Source of the DNA: Hymenobacter psoromatis
GTDB lineage: Bacteria > Bacteroidota > Bacteroidia > Cytophagales > Hymenobacteraceae
Direction: 5' to 3'
NCBI RefSeq assembly: GCF_020012125.1
Contig: NZ_JAIFAG010000001.1
Location: forward strand, 4,340,001-4,404,000
Length of the DNA stretch: 64,000 nt
Below are positions 42,827 to 52,320 of the stretch, piece after piece (the first letter of the stretch is position 1; each line of letters starts with the position of its first letter). A program made the position numbers and the translations under genes. Below the pieces are notes generated by a model. That model saw only the letters and a list, made by a program, of their open reading frames with translations. It was not told the origin of the DNA and searched no databases.

Positions 42827-43897
42827 TTAAAGTACTGCGCCGATGGGCTGGCTCACCGTGCTGGGCTCATAGTCGCCGTCTTCATCGCCGGTTAGGTTGG
42901 GGGCGGCTACTTTGCGCACATTGCGGGCGCAGTCTTCGTCGCGGTGGTTGCGGCCCACCGTAAACTCCACCCAATCGCCCTCGCGCAGGTCGTTGAAGTC
43001 GCCTTCCGATAAGTCGGCATAGCTGAAAAACAGGTTGTTAGGAGGCATTATTACGAAACCGAAGCCATTCTTCAGATTTTTAATAGTGCTCATGCCAATC
43101 GTGCCCACCGGGCCGGCTGCCGTAGGGCCGGTCGGACGCACTGCGCTGCGGGGCAGGCTGGCCGCGGCAGCGGCGGAGGCCGCCGGGGCCGCGTGGCCGT
43201 TGGCGGCGGGGGTAGGCAGGGTGGCAAAGGCGGCCGGCTCGCTCTGCGTCACGAACATATTCTCCACCACCTCATCTTGCTCCTGCAAGCCGCGGTCAAT
43301 AACAGAATGCATGGCCACCGGGTAGGTTGCCTGTTCCAGCAGGTGCTGCGAAGCGCGCGTCACGCGGGTTTCGCCCTTAAAATCTTCGTACTTGAAGTCC
43401 CAATTGAGCAGCATCACGCGGGTGCCCACCGTGTTGAGCTTGCGGATGAGGGGCACGTAGTCAGAATCGCCGGCGATGAGCACTACCACGTCGAGCGTTT
43501 TATGGAGCGCCATTTCCAGGGCTTCGAGGCTGAGCCACACGTCGATGCCTTTTTCCTGCAAGCGGCCGTCGCGGGTTTTGAGGGGCATGTAGTGCGTGCA
43601 CACGCCCAGGTTCATCAGGATATCGTCGAGCAGGCGGTCATGAAAAAGCCGGTCTTTGTCGCGGGCCTCAGTGGCCGATAGCCGGCCCCGGAAGAAGTGG
43701 GAGGTCGTAATCTGCGCCAGGCGCACGTCAACATCTTCCTCCTCCGCTACCTGGTGCCGGACAAATTCGTGTAGACCTTCGAGGCTGATACGGGCTTTGC
43801 GCTCGTGCTGAAAATAGTAATAATCACTGATTTTTAAAAAATAATTGCCGTCGTAGAAAACGCCGACCCGGATGAGCGGACTATTCATCTGGTTCAT
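42827..43897 (-). CDS. NYN-domain nuclease fused to a cold-shock-like domain
   Basis: This 356-residue protein has an N-terminal NYN (PIN-like, LabA/DUF88) domain. Acidic sites are in VGVFYDGNYF (D16), EKGIDVWLSLEALEMA and VVLIAGDSDYVPLIRKL. An Ala/Pro-rich linker (about 225-255) leads to a cold-shock-like OB domain (about 262-335): GTIGMSTIKNLKNGFGFVIM, NLFFSYADL, LREGDWVEF and ARNVRK. NYN proteins are RNases, and an OB fold would bind RNA, so a single-strand RNA-targeting nuclease is likely. Start ATG 43897 or 43888. The partner RNA is unknown. Confidence 0.85.
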   Translation of the reverse strand: MNQMNSPLIRVGVFYDGNYFLKISDYYYFQHERKARISLEGLHEFVRHQVAEEEDVDVRLAQITTSHFFRGRLSATEARDKDRLFHDRLLDDILMNLGVCTHYMPLKTRDGRLQEKGIDVWLSLEALEMALHKTLDVVVLIAGDSDYVPLIRKLNTVGTRVMLLNWDFKYEDFKGETRVTRASQHLLEQATYPVAMHSVIDRGLQEQDEVVENMFVTQSEPAAFATLPTPAANGHAAPAASAAAAASLPRSAVRPTGPTAAGPVGTIGMSTIKNLKNGFGFVIMPPNNLFFSYADLSEGDFNDLREGDWVEFTVGRNHRDEDCARNVRKVAAPNLTGDEDGDYEPSTVSQPIGAVL

Positions 43898-44127
43898 AAA
43901 AACTGGAATGTTAGTGGGGTAAAAATTGAAAGTTGGTATCGGTCAAAATAACGCCTATTAAATAGGAATTTAACAAGCTAACCCGTTAAAGGTCAGCGTA
44001 GGGACGGGGTGCAAGACAGCCAGCCAAACGTGCTGCTATAATTCGCGTTGGCATATTTTACTGCGTTGCGGCTACTCACGCCGACGCGAAGCTAAGGCCG
44101 GGCGGTTACATCCACAACTAATTCATC
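43898..44127. other. AT-rich gap between co-directional genes
   Basis: No gene is seen. There is one small hairpin (TTCGCGTTGGC at 44042-44052 and GCCGACGCGAA at 44080-44090). The AT-rich part near 43900-43980 probably holds the NYN promoter, but no exact TAnnTTTG box is visible. Confidence 0.4.
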
Positions 44128-44868
44128 TTAAAACCCAACCTTGCCTATCACTAAACCAAGCACCAGCAACCCGTAGCCCAGGCAGATAGTGGCCTCCAGC
44201 ACGTTGCCCGACTTAGTGCCCGTGCTAAGTATTGGCACCTTGAAGCTAAAATCGGTGAGGGGTAGCAGCCAGCGCACCCCCGATTTGGTAAGTGTATCAG
44301 CCAGCAGGTGTGAGGCGTAGCCCGCCCCGGCGTAGTGCGCAATGCCGCGCCAGCCCAGGCTGTGGTTAGCCAAGTAGCCGATGTAGGTCCAGAAGATAGT
44401 GGCCCAGATGGTGTGCGTCCAGGAGCGGTGCGAGGTGAACGGCGCCAGCGCGATAAACGCGCCCAATAAGCTGAGCCATAAGTAGTGCGCATATAAGCCG
44501 GCCAGCACCGTACCCAGTCCTGTGAAGAGCAGCGCCAGCCGCCGGGCCGAGCCACCGTGCAAGGCTACGCCCAGCAGCCCGAAGGCCAGGGCCGCCACGT
44601 AGCTCAGGCGCTGGTCGGGGCCGGGGTGTAGCAGCAGGTAGGCGTAGGCCGCCAGCCCCAGCGCGGCCCCGCCGAAGGCCCAGCGCACGTAGCCCTGCGC
44701 GAAGCCCAGCCGCTGGCTAAGCCGGCTTTCGGGGTGGTCGAGGTCGGGGGCGAGGGCCGAGAAGCCCGCCAGCGCAATGCCGGCCAGCGAAAACGGCACG
44801 CCGGGCACCAGGCCCGCTACCGCCACGCCCGTAATGAGGCCGATGGCCAGGTGAGCAGAACCGCGCAA
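44128..44868 (-). CDS. YdjM-like membrane-bound metal-dependent hydrolase
   Basis: This 246-residue integral membrane protein shows the motifs of the YdjM/DUF457 family: GSAHLAIGL with a conserved His near the N-terminus, LAPDLDHPESRLSQRLGF, SHRSWTHTIWATIFW and ASHLLADTLTKSGVRWLLPL. The His/Asp residues form the probable metal site. The function is unknown for the family; the YdjM member is LexA-regulated in E. coli. Start TTG 44868 lies 5 bases after the upstream coiled-coil stop codon, so the two are co-transcribed. Confidence 0.85.
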   Translation of the reverse strand: MRGSAHLAIGLITGVAVAGLVPGVPFSLAGIALAGFSALAPDLDHPESRLSQRLGFAQGYVRWAFGGAALGLAAYAYLLLHPGPDQRLSYVAALAFGLLGVALHGGSARRLALLFTGLGTVLAGLYAHYLWLSLLGAFIALAPFTSHRSWTHTIWATIFWTYIGYLANHSLGWRGIAHYAGAGYASHLLADTLTKSGVRWLLPLTDFSFKVPILSTGTKSGNVLEATICLGYGLLVLGLVIGKVGF

Positions 44869-44873
44869 CGTAC

Positions 44874-45143
44874 TTAGGACGTGGGGTTTTCGAGCGTATT
44901 TAGGTGCTTCTCGTAGCTCAGCACCCGGTCAATAAGCGGAGCCATGCTCTTTGAAAAGGCATCAATCATACAGTCGGTATTCTGGCGGTTTTCCTCGCGC
45001 ATTAGTTTGAGTTCTGTTTCGACGCCTTCTATGCGGTGTTCCAGCCGGTTGAGGCGGCCGTTAATAGCTTTCATCTCCGAGCGCACTTCGTGCATTTCAA
45101 TAAGCAGCTCGGCTACTACTTCGGGCAGGTCGCGGGGGTTCAT
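44874..45143 (-). CDS. Small coiled-coil protein
   Basis: This 89-residue protein begins MNPRDLPEVVAELLIEMHEV and is almost entirely predicted coiled coil: heptads run through INGRLNRLEHRIEGVETELK and LMREENRQ. No catalytic motif is visible. It overlaps the expression unit of the YdjM-like gene and resembles in style the coiled-coil gene at 49115, on the other side of mfd. Confidence 0.6.
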   Translation of the reverse strand: MNPRDLPEVVAELLIEMHEVRSEMKAINGRLNRLEHRIEGVETELKLMREENRQNTDCMIDAFSKSMAPLIDRVLSYEKHLNTLENPTS

Positions 45144-45171
45144 AATGTATAATAATGGTTAATCCAGCTGG

Positions 45172-45357
45172 CTAAGGTACCGTGCCGGGGGCGGGCAGTG
45201 GCACGGGAGTTGGCGGGGGGTAGAGAATGGGCGGGTCAAACAGCTGGGCGTAGCGTGACAGCCTATTTTCAATTACCGTCATCATCCCAAAGCTAAAGCG
45301 GAGTTCCTCTGGAAATACTTGCTCGATTTCTGCTATGGCGGCACTGCGGTCGGGTCA
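45172..45357 (-). pseudogene. Possible remnant of a short gene
   Basis: The minus strand is open for about 60 codons, reading AIAEIEQVFPEELRFSFGMM, then TVIENRLSRYAQLF and a Pro-rich tail, ending in TAG 45172-45174. A TGA precedes it and no good start is present. It lies directly upstream of the small coiled-coil gene on the same strand. Confidence 0.3.
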
Positions 45358-45612
45358 TCGGGGGCAGAGATTAAATGTCCCAAGCTACAACTGGAAACTT
45401 TCGGCCCCTGGCGGCGGTATTGGCTGGGTACGTAGCCCGACCGGAATCATTCCCGGCCGGGCTGGCCGCTTTTATTTAATGCGCTAATGTGGAAAAAGTA
45501 GAAATGTAAAAACGTGTTGATGTAAGGCAAACCTTTAGCCAATGAATCAGCACCTTTTCACAGCAGCCTGTTTTCCGCATTTCCGCATTCTCCACTTAGT
45601 AGATTCACTAGC
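45358..45612. other. Gap upstream of mfd
   Basis: No gene is visible. The stretch becomes AT-rich toward mfd (45470-45560) and contains a CCGGAAT-type small hairpin near 45438-45465 (CCGACCGGAATCATTCCCGG). It should contain the mfd promoter, but no exact -7 box stands out. Confidence 0.4.
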
Positions 45613-48600
45613 TTGCAAGTAGCTGATTTTCTCCGCCTCTACCGCCTCGATGCCGAGCTGCAAACCCTGAGTGCCCGCCTGCTGGGCGCGGCCCAGCCCG
45701 CTGACCCCGGCCGCCCGGCCGACGACGCGGCCCGCGGCGGCGAGGTGCGCGTGCACCTGCGCGGCCTCGTGGGCTCGCAGGATGCGGTGGTGGCGGCCGC
45801 CGCCGCGCACTTCGCGCATCCCAACGTGTTCATTTTGCACGATAAGGACGAGGCCGCCCTGTTTATGGCTGACCTGCGGCACCTGCTGCCTGACGGGCCA
45901 GAGGCTCTACTATTCCCGTCATCGTACAAGCGGCCGTATGACTTTGATGAGACCGAAAACGCCAACGTGCTGATGCGCGCCGAGGTACTGAACCAGCTCA
46001 ATGCCAGCCGGCAGGCCAGCGTAGCGACGCTGGGTAAGGCTCCGCTCATCGTTACCTATCCAGAGGCGCTTAGCGAAAAAGTGATAAACCGGCAGAGCCT
46101 GGTAAAGAATACATTTTCGGCAATGGTGGGTGATAAGCTGGACGTGAGTTTTCTGGGAGAGTTGCTGGCGCAATATGACTTTGAGAAGTCGGATTTCGTG
46201 TACGAGGCTGGGCAGTACGCGGTGCGCGGCGGCATCGTGGACGTGTTCAGCTACGCCAATGAGCTGCCCTACCGGCTGGAATTATTCGGGGATGAAATTG
46301 AGAGCATTCGGACGTTTAATCCCGAAACGCAGCTCTCGGTGGAGCCGCGCCCCTCGGTGAGTATTATCCCGAACGTGCAAACCAAGCTGCTACAAGAGCG
46401 ACGCGAGTCATTTCTGGAATTCCTGCCGCGCACCAGCTGCCTGTGGGTCAAGGATATGCGCCAGACGCTGGATGTGGTGACGGAGCTGTTCGACAAGGCC
46501 GAGAACAATTTCAAGCGCCTACTGGAGGAGGCTAGCGGGATGCAAATCGTGTCCAAGCCAGTTGACCTGTTTGAGGGGGGTAGGGGCCTGAAAAAATGCC
46601 TGGACGAGTTCGCGGTGGTGGAATTCGGCAAGCGATTTTACTTTAAAAACGCGCAGGAATTCCAGTTTACGGCCAAGCCGCAGCCGAGCTTCAACAAAGA
46701 TTTTGACCGGCTACTGAAGAATATCCGGGAGAACAAGGTGCGCGAATTCACCACGATAATCGCGGCCGACTCCGTGCGGCAGGCCGACCGGCTGCGCACG
46801 ATTTTTGACGAGCTGGACCCTAACGTGCAGTTTCAGCACCTGCTCATTGCCCTGCGCGAAGGCTACATTGATGAACAGTTGGGCCTGGCAGTTTATACTG
46901 ACCATCAGCTCTTTGAGCGCTACTACCGGGCGCAGGAAACCAAGAAGTTTTCCAAGAAAAAGGCCCTGACGCTGCGCGAGCTGAAGACCTTGCAGCCTGG
47001 CGACTACGTGACGCACCAGGACTACGGCATCGCGCGCTTCGCGGGGCTCACGCAGGTGGAGATAAACGGGCACGTGCAGGAAGCGATTCGGCTGATTTAC
47101 CGGGATGACGATGTGCTGACGGTTAGCATTCACTCCCTGCACAAGATTGCCAAGTACAGTGGCGCGGAGGGCTCGCCGCCCACCATGAGTAAGCTCGGCT
47201 CGGCGGAGTGGGAGAACAAGAAAAAGTCGGTTAAGAAGAAGGTCAAGGACATTGCGGCCGACCTTATCCGCCTGTATGCCAAGCGGAAGAGCGCGCCGGG
47301 CTTCGCCTTCTCGCGGGATGGTTTTATGCAGGCCGAGCTGGAATCGAGCTTCATTTGGGAGGATACGCCCGACCAGGCCAAGGCTACCGAAGACGTGAAG
47401 CAGGATATGCAGCAGCCCCACCCGATGGACCGGTTGGTGTGCGGCGACGTGGGCTTCGGCAAGACCGAAGTGGCCATTCGGGCGGCCTTCAAGGCGGCGG
47501 CCGATGGTAAGCAAGTGGCTGTCTTAGTGCCGACTACGATTTTGGCGATGCAGCACTACAAGACCTTTCGCGACCGGCTGGCCAACCTGCCGGTGACGGT
47601 GGAGTACATCAACCGCTTCAAAACGACCAAGCAGATAAAGGAGACGATGGAGCGCGTGGCGGCGGGCAAGACGGATATTCTCATTGGTACTCACGCCTTG
47701 ACCAATAAAAAGCTGCAATTCAAGGATTTGGGTTTGCTCATTATTGACGAGGAGCAGAAATTTGGGGTGAAAACCAAGGACAAGCTCAAGGAAATCAAGG
47801 TGAACGTGGACACGCTCACGCTCTCGGCCACGCCGATACCGCGGACGTTGCACTTTTCGCTGATGGGCGCGCGCGATTTGAGCGTCATTGCTACCCCCCC
47901 GCCCAACCGCCAGCCGGTGCAAACCGAGCTGCACGTGTTTGAGGAAACCCTCATCCGCGACGCCATTGCGCGGGAGCTGAAGCGGGGTGGGCAGGCGTTT
48001 TTCGTGCATAACCGCGTCAGCGACATCGTGGAGATGGCGGCTACCATCGTGCGGCTGGTGCCCGATGCCCGCGTGACCGTGGCGCACGGCCAGATGGAGG
48101 GCGGGGAGCTGGAAAAGCGCATGATGAAGTTCGTGGAGGGCGAGTACGACGTACTGGTTTCGACCAACATTATCGAGAGCGGGCTGGATATTTCCAACGC
48201 TAACACCATCATTATCAACCGGGCGCACCTTACGGGCCTCTCCGACCTGCACCAGATGCGGGGCCGGGTAGGGCGCTCGAACCGCAAGGCGTACTGCTAC
48301 CTGCTGACACCGCCCGTGGCTAACCTGCCTTCTGATGCCCGCAAGCGCTTGAATACCTTGGAGGAATTTTCGGACCTGGGCGCGGGCTTCAACGTGGCCA
48401 TGCGCGATTTAGACATTCGGGGGGCGGGTAATTTGCTGGGCGGTGAGCAGTCGGGCTTCATCAACGACTTGGGCTACGAAGCCTACCACCAGGTGCTGGA
48501 CGAGGCGGTGCAGGAATTGAAGGAAACCGAGTTTCGGGACCTGTTTCTGGGCGAAGGCGCGGACGGCACCAGCCAGCAGCGCTTGCAGATGGCGGCCGGC

Positions 48601-49086
48601 GCGCTCAGTGCCCCGCGCGAAACGCAGATTGAAACCGACCTGCCGGTCTTAATTCCGGATACTTACGTCAATAACGTGTCGGAACGCTTGCAGCTTTACG
48701 CCAAGCTCGACCGGGCGCAGAAACCTGAGGAGCTAAGTAAGCTGGTGGCCAGCATGGTTGACCGCTTCGGCCCGCTACCCGAGCAGGTGCAGCAGCTCGT
48801 GGACATTGTGAAGCTGCGCTGGCAGGCCAGCCGCCTGGGCCTGGATAAGCTGACGCTCAAGAAGGAAACCTTGCGCGCCTACCTGCCCGCCGGGGCCGGG
48901 CACGAGGCATACTTCCAGGGTGAGGATTTTGGGCGCATCCTCAACTTCGTGCAGACTCATCCGCGCACGGCCCGCATGAAGGACCAGAAGGACAAGCTGC
49001 AAGTGACCTTCGACGGTATTCGGGGGGTAGGGATGGCGCAACGGCTGCTGGCCGAGCTGGGAGCCGCCGAAATGGCGCTGGCGTAG
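45613..49086 (+). CDS. mfd: Transcription-repair coupling factor Mfd
   Basis: This 1157-residue Mfd removes stalled RNA polymerase and recruits UvrA to the lesion. The N-terminal UvrB-homology module (about 100-350), the RNA-polymerase-interaction domain (LKTLQPGDYVTHQDYGIARF, about 455-560), Walker A CGDVGFGKTEVAIRAAF (about 612), LLIIDEEQKFGVK and SATPIPRTL are visible. Helicase motif VI is in QMRGRVGRSNRKAYCYLL, and the TRCF C-domain completes it. The frame begins at TTG 45613 (MQVADFLRLYRLD), which fits the family N-terminus. A small coiled-coil gene follows 28 bases downstream. Confidence 0.97.
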   Translation: MQVADFLRLYRLDAELQTLSARLLGAAQPADPGRPADDAARGGEVRVHLRGLVGSQDAVVAAAAAHFAHPNVFILHDKDEAALFMADLRHLLPDGPEALLFPSSYKRPYDFDETENANVLMRAEVLNQLNASRQASVATLGKAPLIVTYPEALSEKVINRQSLVKNTFSAMVGDKLDVSFLGELLAQYDFEKSDFVYEAGQYAVRGGIVDVFSYANELPYRLELFGDEIESIRTFNPETQLSVEPRPSVSIIPNVQTKLLQERRESFLEFLPRTSCLWVKDMRQTLDVVTELFDKAENNFKRLLEEASGMQIVSKPVDLFEGGRGLKKCLDEFAVVEFGKRFYFKNAQEFQFTAKPQPSFNKDFDRLLKNIRENKVREFTTIIAADSVRQADRLRTIFDELDPNVQFQHLLIALREGYIDEQLGLAVYTDHQLFERYYRAQETKKFSKKKALTLRELKTLQPGDYVTHQDYGIARFAGLTQVEINGHVQEAIRLIYRDDDVLTVSIHSLHKIAKYSGAEGSPPTMSKLGSAEWENKKKSVKKKVKDIAADLIRLYAKRKSAPGFAFSRDGFMQAELESSFIWEDTPDQAKATEDVKQDMQQPHPMDRLVCGDVGFGKTEVAIRAAFKAAADGKQVAVLVPTTILAMQHYKTFRDRLANLPVTVEYINRFKTTKQIKETMERVAAGKTDILIGTHALTNKKLQFKDLGLLIIDEEQKFGVKTKDKLKEIKVNVDTLTLSATPIPRTLHFSLMGARDLSVIATPPPNRQPVQTELHVFEETLIRDAIARELKRGGQAFFVHNRVSDIVEMAATIVRLVPDARVTVAHGQMEGGELEKRMMKFVEGEYDVLVSTNIIESGLDISNANTIIINRAHLTGLSDLHQMRGRVGRSNRKAYCYLLTPPVANLPSDARKRLNTLEEFSDLGAGFNVAMRDLDIRGAGNLLGGEQSGFINDLGYEAYHQVLDEAVQELKETEFRDLFLGEGADGTSQQRLQMAAGALSAPRETQIETDLPVLIPDTYVNNVSERLQLYAKLDRAQKPEELSKLVASMVDRFGPLPEQVQQLVDIVKLRWQASRLGLDKLTLKKETLRAYLPAGAGHEAYFQGEDFGRILNFVQTHPRTARMKDQKDKLQVTFDGIRGVGMAQRLLAELGAAEMALA

Positions 49087-49114
49087 TTTCGATTTATCTT
49101 GCCGAAAAAAAGCT

Positions 49115-49594
49115 ATGGATATTGACAAGCGTTTCGACCAACTCGAAAGCCTGCTTGTGGACCTGGCCCGCAAGCAGGACCAGCAGGCCGGGCAGATTGC
49201 CCAAATTATTAAGGAGCTTAACCGTCAGGGCGAGGCCATTGACGGGCTGCGTGAAGCCTTTGCCCGCCAGGAAGTGCGGCTGGATAATCTCGGCGAGCAG
49301 ATTGACAGCATTATTAACATTCTGAAGCTATCGGAGGCCCGCCACGCGGAAGCGGAGCGGCGGCAGGATGCGATGATGGCCGAGATTCAGCAGCAAAGCA
49401 AGCGCCAGGACGTGGCCGTGGATGCGCTGAAAATCCTGCTCAAACGCCAGCAAACTACCGATACCCGCCTCGACGACCTGGTGCAGACCGAGCTGCAAAT
49501 GCTCCAGCTCATGCGCCGCGACTCCGAAAAGCTGGAAGGCCACGAGCCGCGCATCAAGCGCCTGGAAGACGAGTTTTTGCGACCGGCGAGCTAA
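49115..49594 (+). CDS. Coiled-coil protein downstream of mfd
   Basis: This 159-residue protein starts MDIDKRFDQLESLLVDLARK and is a continuous heptad-rich helix with QIIKELNRQGEAIDGLREA and SEKLEGHEPRIKRLEDEF. It has Gln/Glu/Lys-rich coils and no known motif. It is 28 bases after mfd and ends before a clear terminator, so it belongs to the mfd transcript. It has no recognised family. Confidence 0.65.
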   Translation: MDIDKRFDQLESLLVDLARKQDQQAGQIAQIIKELNRQGEAIDGLREAFARQEVRLDNLGEQIDSIINILKLSEARHAEAERRQDAMMAEIQQQSKRQDVAVDALKILLKRQQTTDTRLDDLVQTELQMLQLMRRDSEKLEGHEPRIKRLEDEFLRPAS

Positions 49595-49611
49595 CGGCCC
49601 TACCCCCATGT

Positions 49612-49654
49612 AAAAGCCCGGCTCGCCGCATTGCGGCGCGCTGGGCTTTTGTTT
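49612..49654 (+). terminator. Rho-independent terminator of the mfd unit
   Basis: AAAAGCCCGGCTCGCCGC/GCGGCGCGCTGGGCTTTT is followed by GTTT. It lies 17 bases past the coiled-coil stop and may also end the opposing macroglobulin gene. Confidence 0.85.
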
Positions 49655-49667
49655 ATAACGCACTGGT

Positions 49668-52211
49668 TTATCGGCCTTTAGGCGCTACGTAGATGGTGCT
49701 GCTGCCGCGGCTAGGCGTGCCTTCTAGAGTGATGCCTTCGGTCGAAATCTGGAAGTTGCCGCTGCCATCGGCGGTGTAAAACAGGAACTCAGTCTGGCCG
49801 TTGGGGCCGGTACTGACCTGCGGGTCCCAGAAAAGGGTAAGGCGGCGCGCGTCCATTGTAGGGGCATTCATCACCGGCGCGCCGTAGCGGGGCTGGTAAA
49901 ATTCCTGGGCGCGGTAGTAGGCCGGCACCCGTATCGTAATAAGGCCGGGGGTAGGGGTTTTGCTGTCGTCGCCCTTATAGTTTTTATTGCCCCGCTTAGT
50001 GTAAATGGCAATAACGCCGCCGCTGGACCCAGCGCCGAAAATAGCCGCTTCGGGTCCTTTGAATACTTCTACGGCTTCTACCTGATTGGCCTGCAAAGTA
50101 TTAATAAACTCTGCGTCGGTGCGCTGGCCATCCAAAATAAAGAGCGGCGTGCCGCTGTTGCGAATCTGGATGCTCATGTTGGGCGGGCTGCCGCTGATGG
50201 TGAGGCCCGCCACCCGGCCCTGCAATATTTGCAGGGCGCTCATGCCCGACTGCGCCGCCGGGATGTCCGTAAAATCAACCAGCGTATTGGCCACCACGCC
50301 GGGGTAAAGGCGGCGCGTGTCGTTGGCCGGAATAACTTCCTTCTTGCCCGTCACGGCTACGTTGCCGAGCTTGATATTGCGAGCGATATCGCCTTCGGGG
50401 CGGTTCTGGCGCTCCTGCACCTGCTGCTGGCGGCTGCGGCGCAGGTAGTCGGCCACGCCGGCTGGGGCGGCGCTTAGAGGCGGCAGGGGGGGTAGGGGCG
50501 CGCCAAAAGTGGGCGGCCCCAGGTCGGGCCGAATCACTACGTTGCTGGCCCCCGAGGCCCGCCGCGCCTGCAAGGTTATCACGGCCGTATCCCTGCCCGG
50601 AAAGCCGGTGAACCGGAAGCGGCCATTGGTTTCGGTGCTGGCCGTGAGCACGCTGCGGTTGGGCTTGCTCTGGATGAAGGTAAGCTGGGCGTTGGCCAAG
50701 CCCTGGTGGCCCGCGCCCGTTACCTGTCCGGCCAGCGTAATGCCCTGCTCGGCCCCGTAGACCAGCGGCGGGGGGGTAGGACTCAGCACCTCCTTCCACA
50801 CGTAGCGCCGCCAGCCCTGGGTCAGCAGCAGGTTGTCGAGGGCCAGGGTAATTTCGGGGGTAGGGGTTTGAAAGTAATAGCCGGGGTTTTCGACGTAGCC
50901 CGCCAGGTCGGAGGTCAGCAGCAGGCTAGTGGCCACGTTGCCGCCGTTGGGGTCGAGGGCGGCGGCCCCGGCCTCGGCCACCGTCACGGAGAGGTGGGCG
51001 GCGGCGGGCTGGCCGGTGGCATCGGTCACCTGCACCTTCACGTGCACCGGGTCGTGGGGGGCGTAGGCGGCCTTATCAGGCGTTAGAGTTACGCGCAACG
51101 CGGGCAGCCCATTCAACACGAAAGCCAGGCGCTGGGCCTGGGCTGTGCTCTGGGCATCAAACAGCGTAATATGCAGAATGCCATTGGGATAGCGCGACTT
51201 CACCAACTTCCAAGTCACGGGCGCGCCGTCGTCCGTAATGGGCCGGGGCACCAGCCCCACGATGTAGCCGCGCACCTCGGTCAGCAGCATTACGGGGCCG
51301 GGTACGGGCGCGCCGGGCGTACCCTGGTAGCGGGCCTCCACGGTGTAGCTGTCGCCGGCATCGAGCACGCGCAGGCCGTAGCCGGTGGGCTGCGCGGCGG
51401 GCAGGGGGAAGTCGGTGCTGCTGCCGTCGGGCAGCTTCACGCGGGCGTGGTAGTGGTGGCCGGCGGCGGGCGTAAAGCTTAGCCGCCCCATGCCCCCGTG
51501 CTGGCTGCTGAAGGCCGCTCCCACGGACTTATTTTGCTCATCAAATAGCTGCCCGCTGACGGCTATGCTGCGCCCACTGGCTGCCTGCGCCTTAAAGCCC
51601 ACTGTGGCCGGCAGCCCCGCTACCAGGTTGCCGCCCTCCGCGAAAAACTGCACGTCTGGCTTGCCCACCGGGGTTTTGGGAGCCGTGCGGGAGATGGCCA
51701 GGGCTGGGCCGGCGTCCGGTGCGTCGGGCTGGTTGGGGGCGGCGGGCCACACTTGCAGCTGCCGCTCGAAGAAATACTCGCCGTTGCCCGCGTTGCGCAT
51801 CCAATCGGTGTAGGCGCGCAGCAGGTAGGTGCCGGCGGCCAGGGTATCGCCCAGCTCGATATCGCCGTAGCCGCGGCCACCCGCCAGGCGCAGCGTGCGG
51901 CGGGCCACTACCAGGCGCTGGGGCGAGAGCAAATCCACGTGCAGCACCTTACTGAGCGTGTCGGGCTGGTGGCGCAGGGCATCCACTACGTAGGCGCTGA
52001 ACCAGATGGTTTCGCCGGTGCCGTAGGCCGGGCGGTCAAGGTGCAGGTAGGCTTTCTCGGGCCGCAGCGTGATATAATAGGCGCTTAGCTTCTCGGCCAG
52101 CACCTGCACCGGGTTGCCGTCGGCGGGGTTGCGAAAGGCTAGTAGGCCCAGCGCTCCGGCCAGGCCCAACGCCCCGATTATCTTCTCCTTACCCTTGAAT
52201 TTCACTCTCAT
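49668..52211 (-). CDS. MG2-domain protein with TonB-plug-like domain
   Basis: This 847-residue exported protein has a membrane-crossing signal (GALGLAGALGLLAF). The macroglobulin MG2-like part begins at PEKAYLHLDRPAYGTGETIW (about 55-75). Then come beta-rich modules, a carboxypeptidase-regulatory-like domain (GITLAGQVTGAGHQGLANAQ) and a TonB-plug segment (ALQILQGRVAGLTISG, GTPLFILDGQRTDAEF, VEAVEVFKGPEAAIFGAGSS). There is no beta-barrel, so it is not a transporter; it ends in a macroglobulin-like segment (DPQVSTGPNGQTEFLFYTAD). It belongs to a common Bacteroidota envelope family of unclear role. A TACTTTCG box lies at 52241-52248. Confidence 0.8.
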   Translation of the reverse strand: MRVKFKGKEKIIGALGLAGALGLLAFRNPADGNPVQVLAEKLSAYYITLRPEKAYLHLDRPAYGTGETIWFSAYVVDALRHQPDTLSKVLHVDLLSPQRLVVARRTLRLAGGRGYGDIELGDTLAAGTYLLRAYTDWMRNAGNGEYFFERQLQVWPAAPNQPDAPDAGPALAISRTAPKTPVGKPDVQFFAEGGNLVAGLPATVGFKAQAASGRSIAVSGQLFDEQNKSVGAAFSSQHGGMGRLSFTPAAGHHYHARVKLPDGSSTDFPLPAAQPTGYGLRVLDAGDSYTVEARYQGTPGAPVPGPVMLLTEVRGYIVGLVPRPITDDGAPVTWKLVKSRYPNGILHITLFDAQSTAQAQRLAFVLNGLPALRVTLTPDKAAYAPHDPVHVKVQVTDATGQPAAAHLSVTVAEAGAAALDPNGGNVATSLLLTSDLAGYVENPGYYFQTPTPEITLALDNLLLTQGWRRYVWKEVLSPTPPPLVYGAEQGITLAGQVTGAGHQGLANAQLTFIQSKPNRSVLTASTETNGRFRFTGFPGRDTAVITLQARRASGASNVVIRPDLGPPTFGAPLPPLPPLSAAPAGVADYLRRSRQQQVQERQNRPEGDIARNIKLGNVAVTGKKEVIPANDTRRLYPGVVANTLVDFTDIPAAQSGMSALQILQGRVAGLTISGSPPNMSIQIRNSGTPLFILDGQRTDAEFINTLQANQVEAVEVFKGPEAAIFGAGSSGGVIAIYTKRGNKNYKGDDSKTPTPGLITIRVPAYYRAQEFYQPRYGAPVMNAPTMDARRLTLFWDPQVSTGPNGQTEFLFYTADGSGNFQISTEGITLEGTPSRGSSTIYVAPKGR

Positions 52212-52320
52212 ATACTAAGCCTGGTCGCGGTGCCAAAGGGCGAAAGTAAGCAAGCTACCCTTGCTAACGCGGCGAAGCAACGCCAAATTATCTATTGCCC
52301 GCTACTTATAATTCATTACC

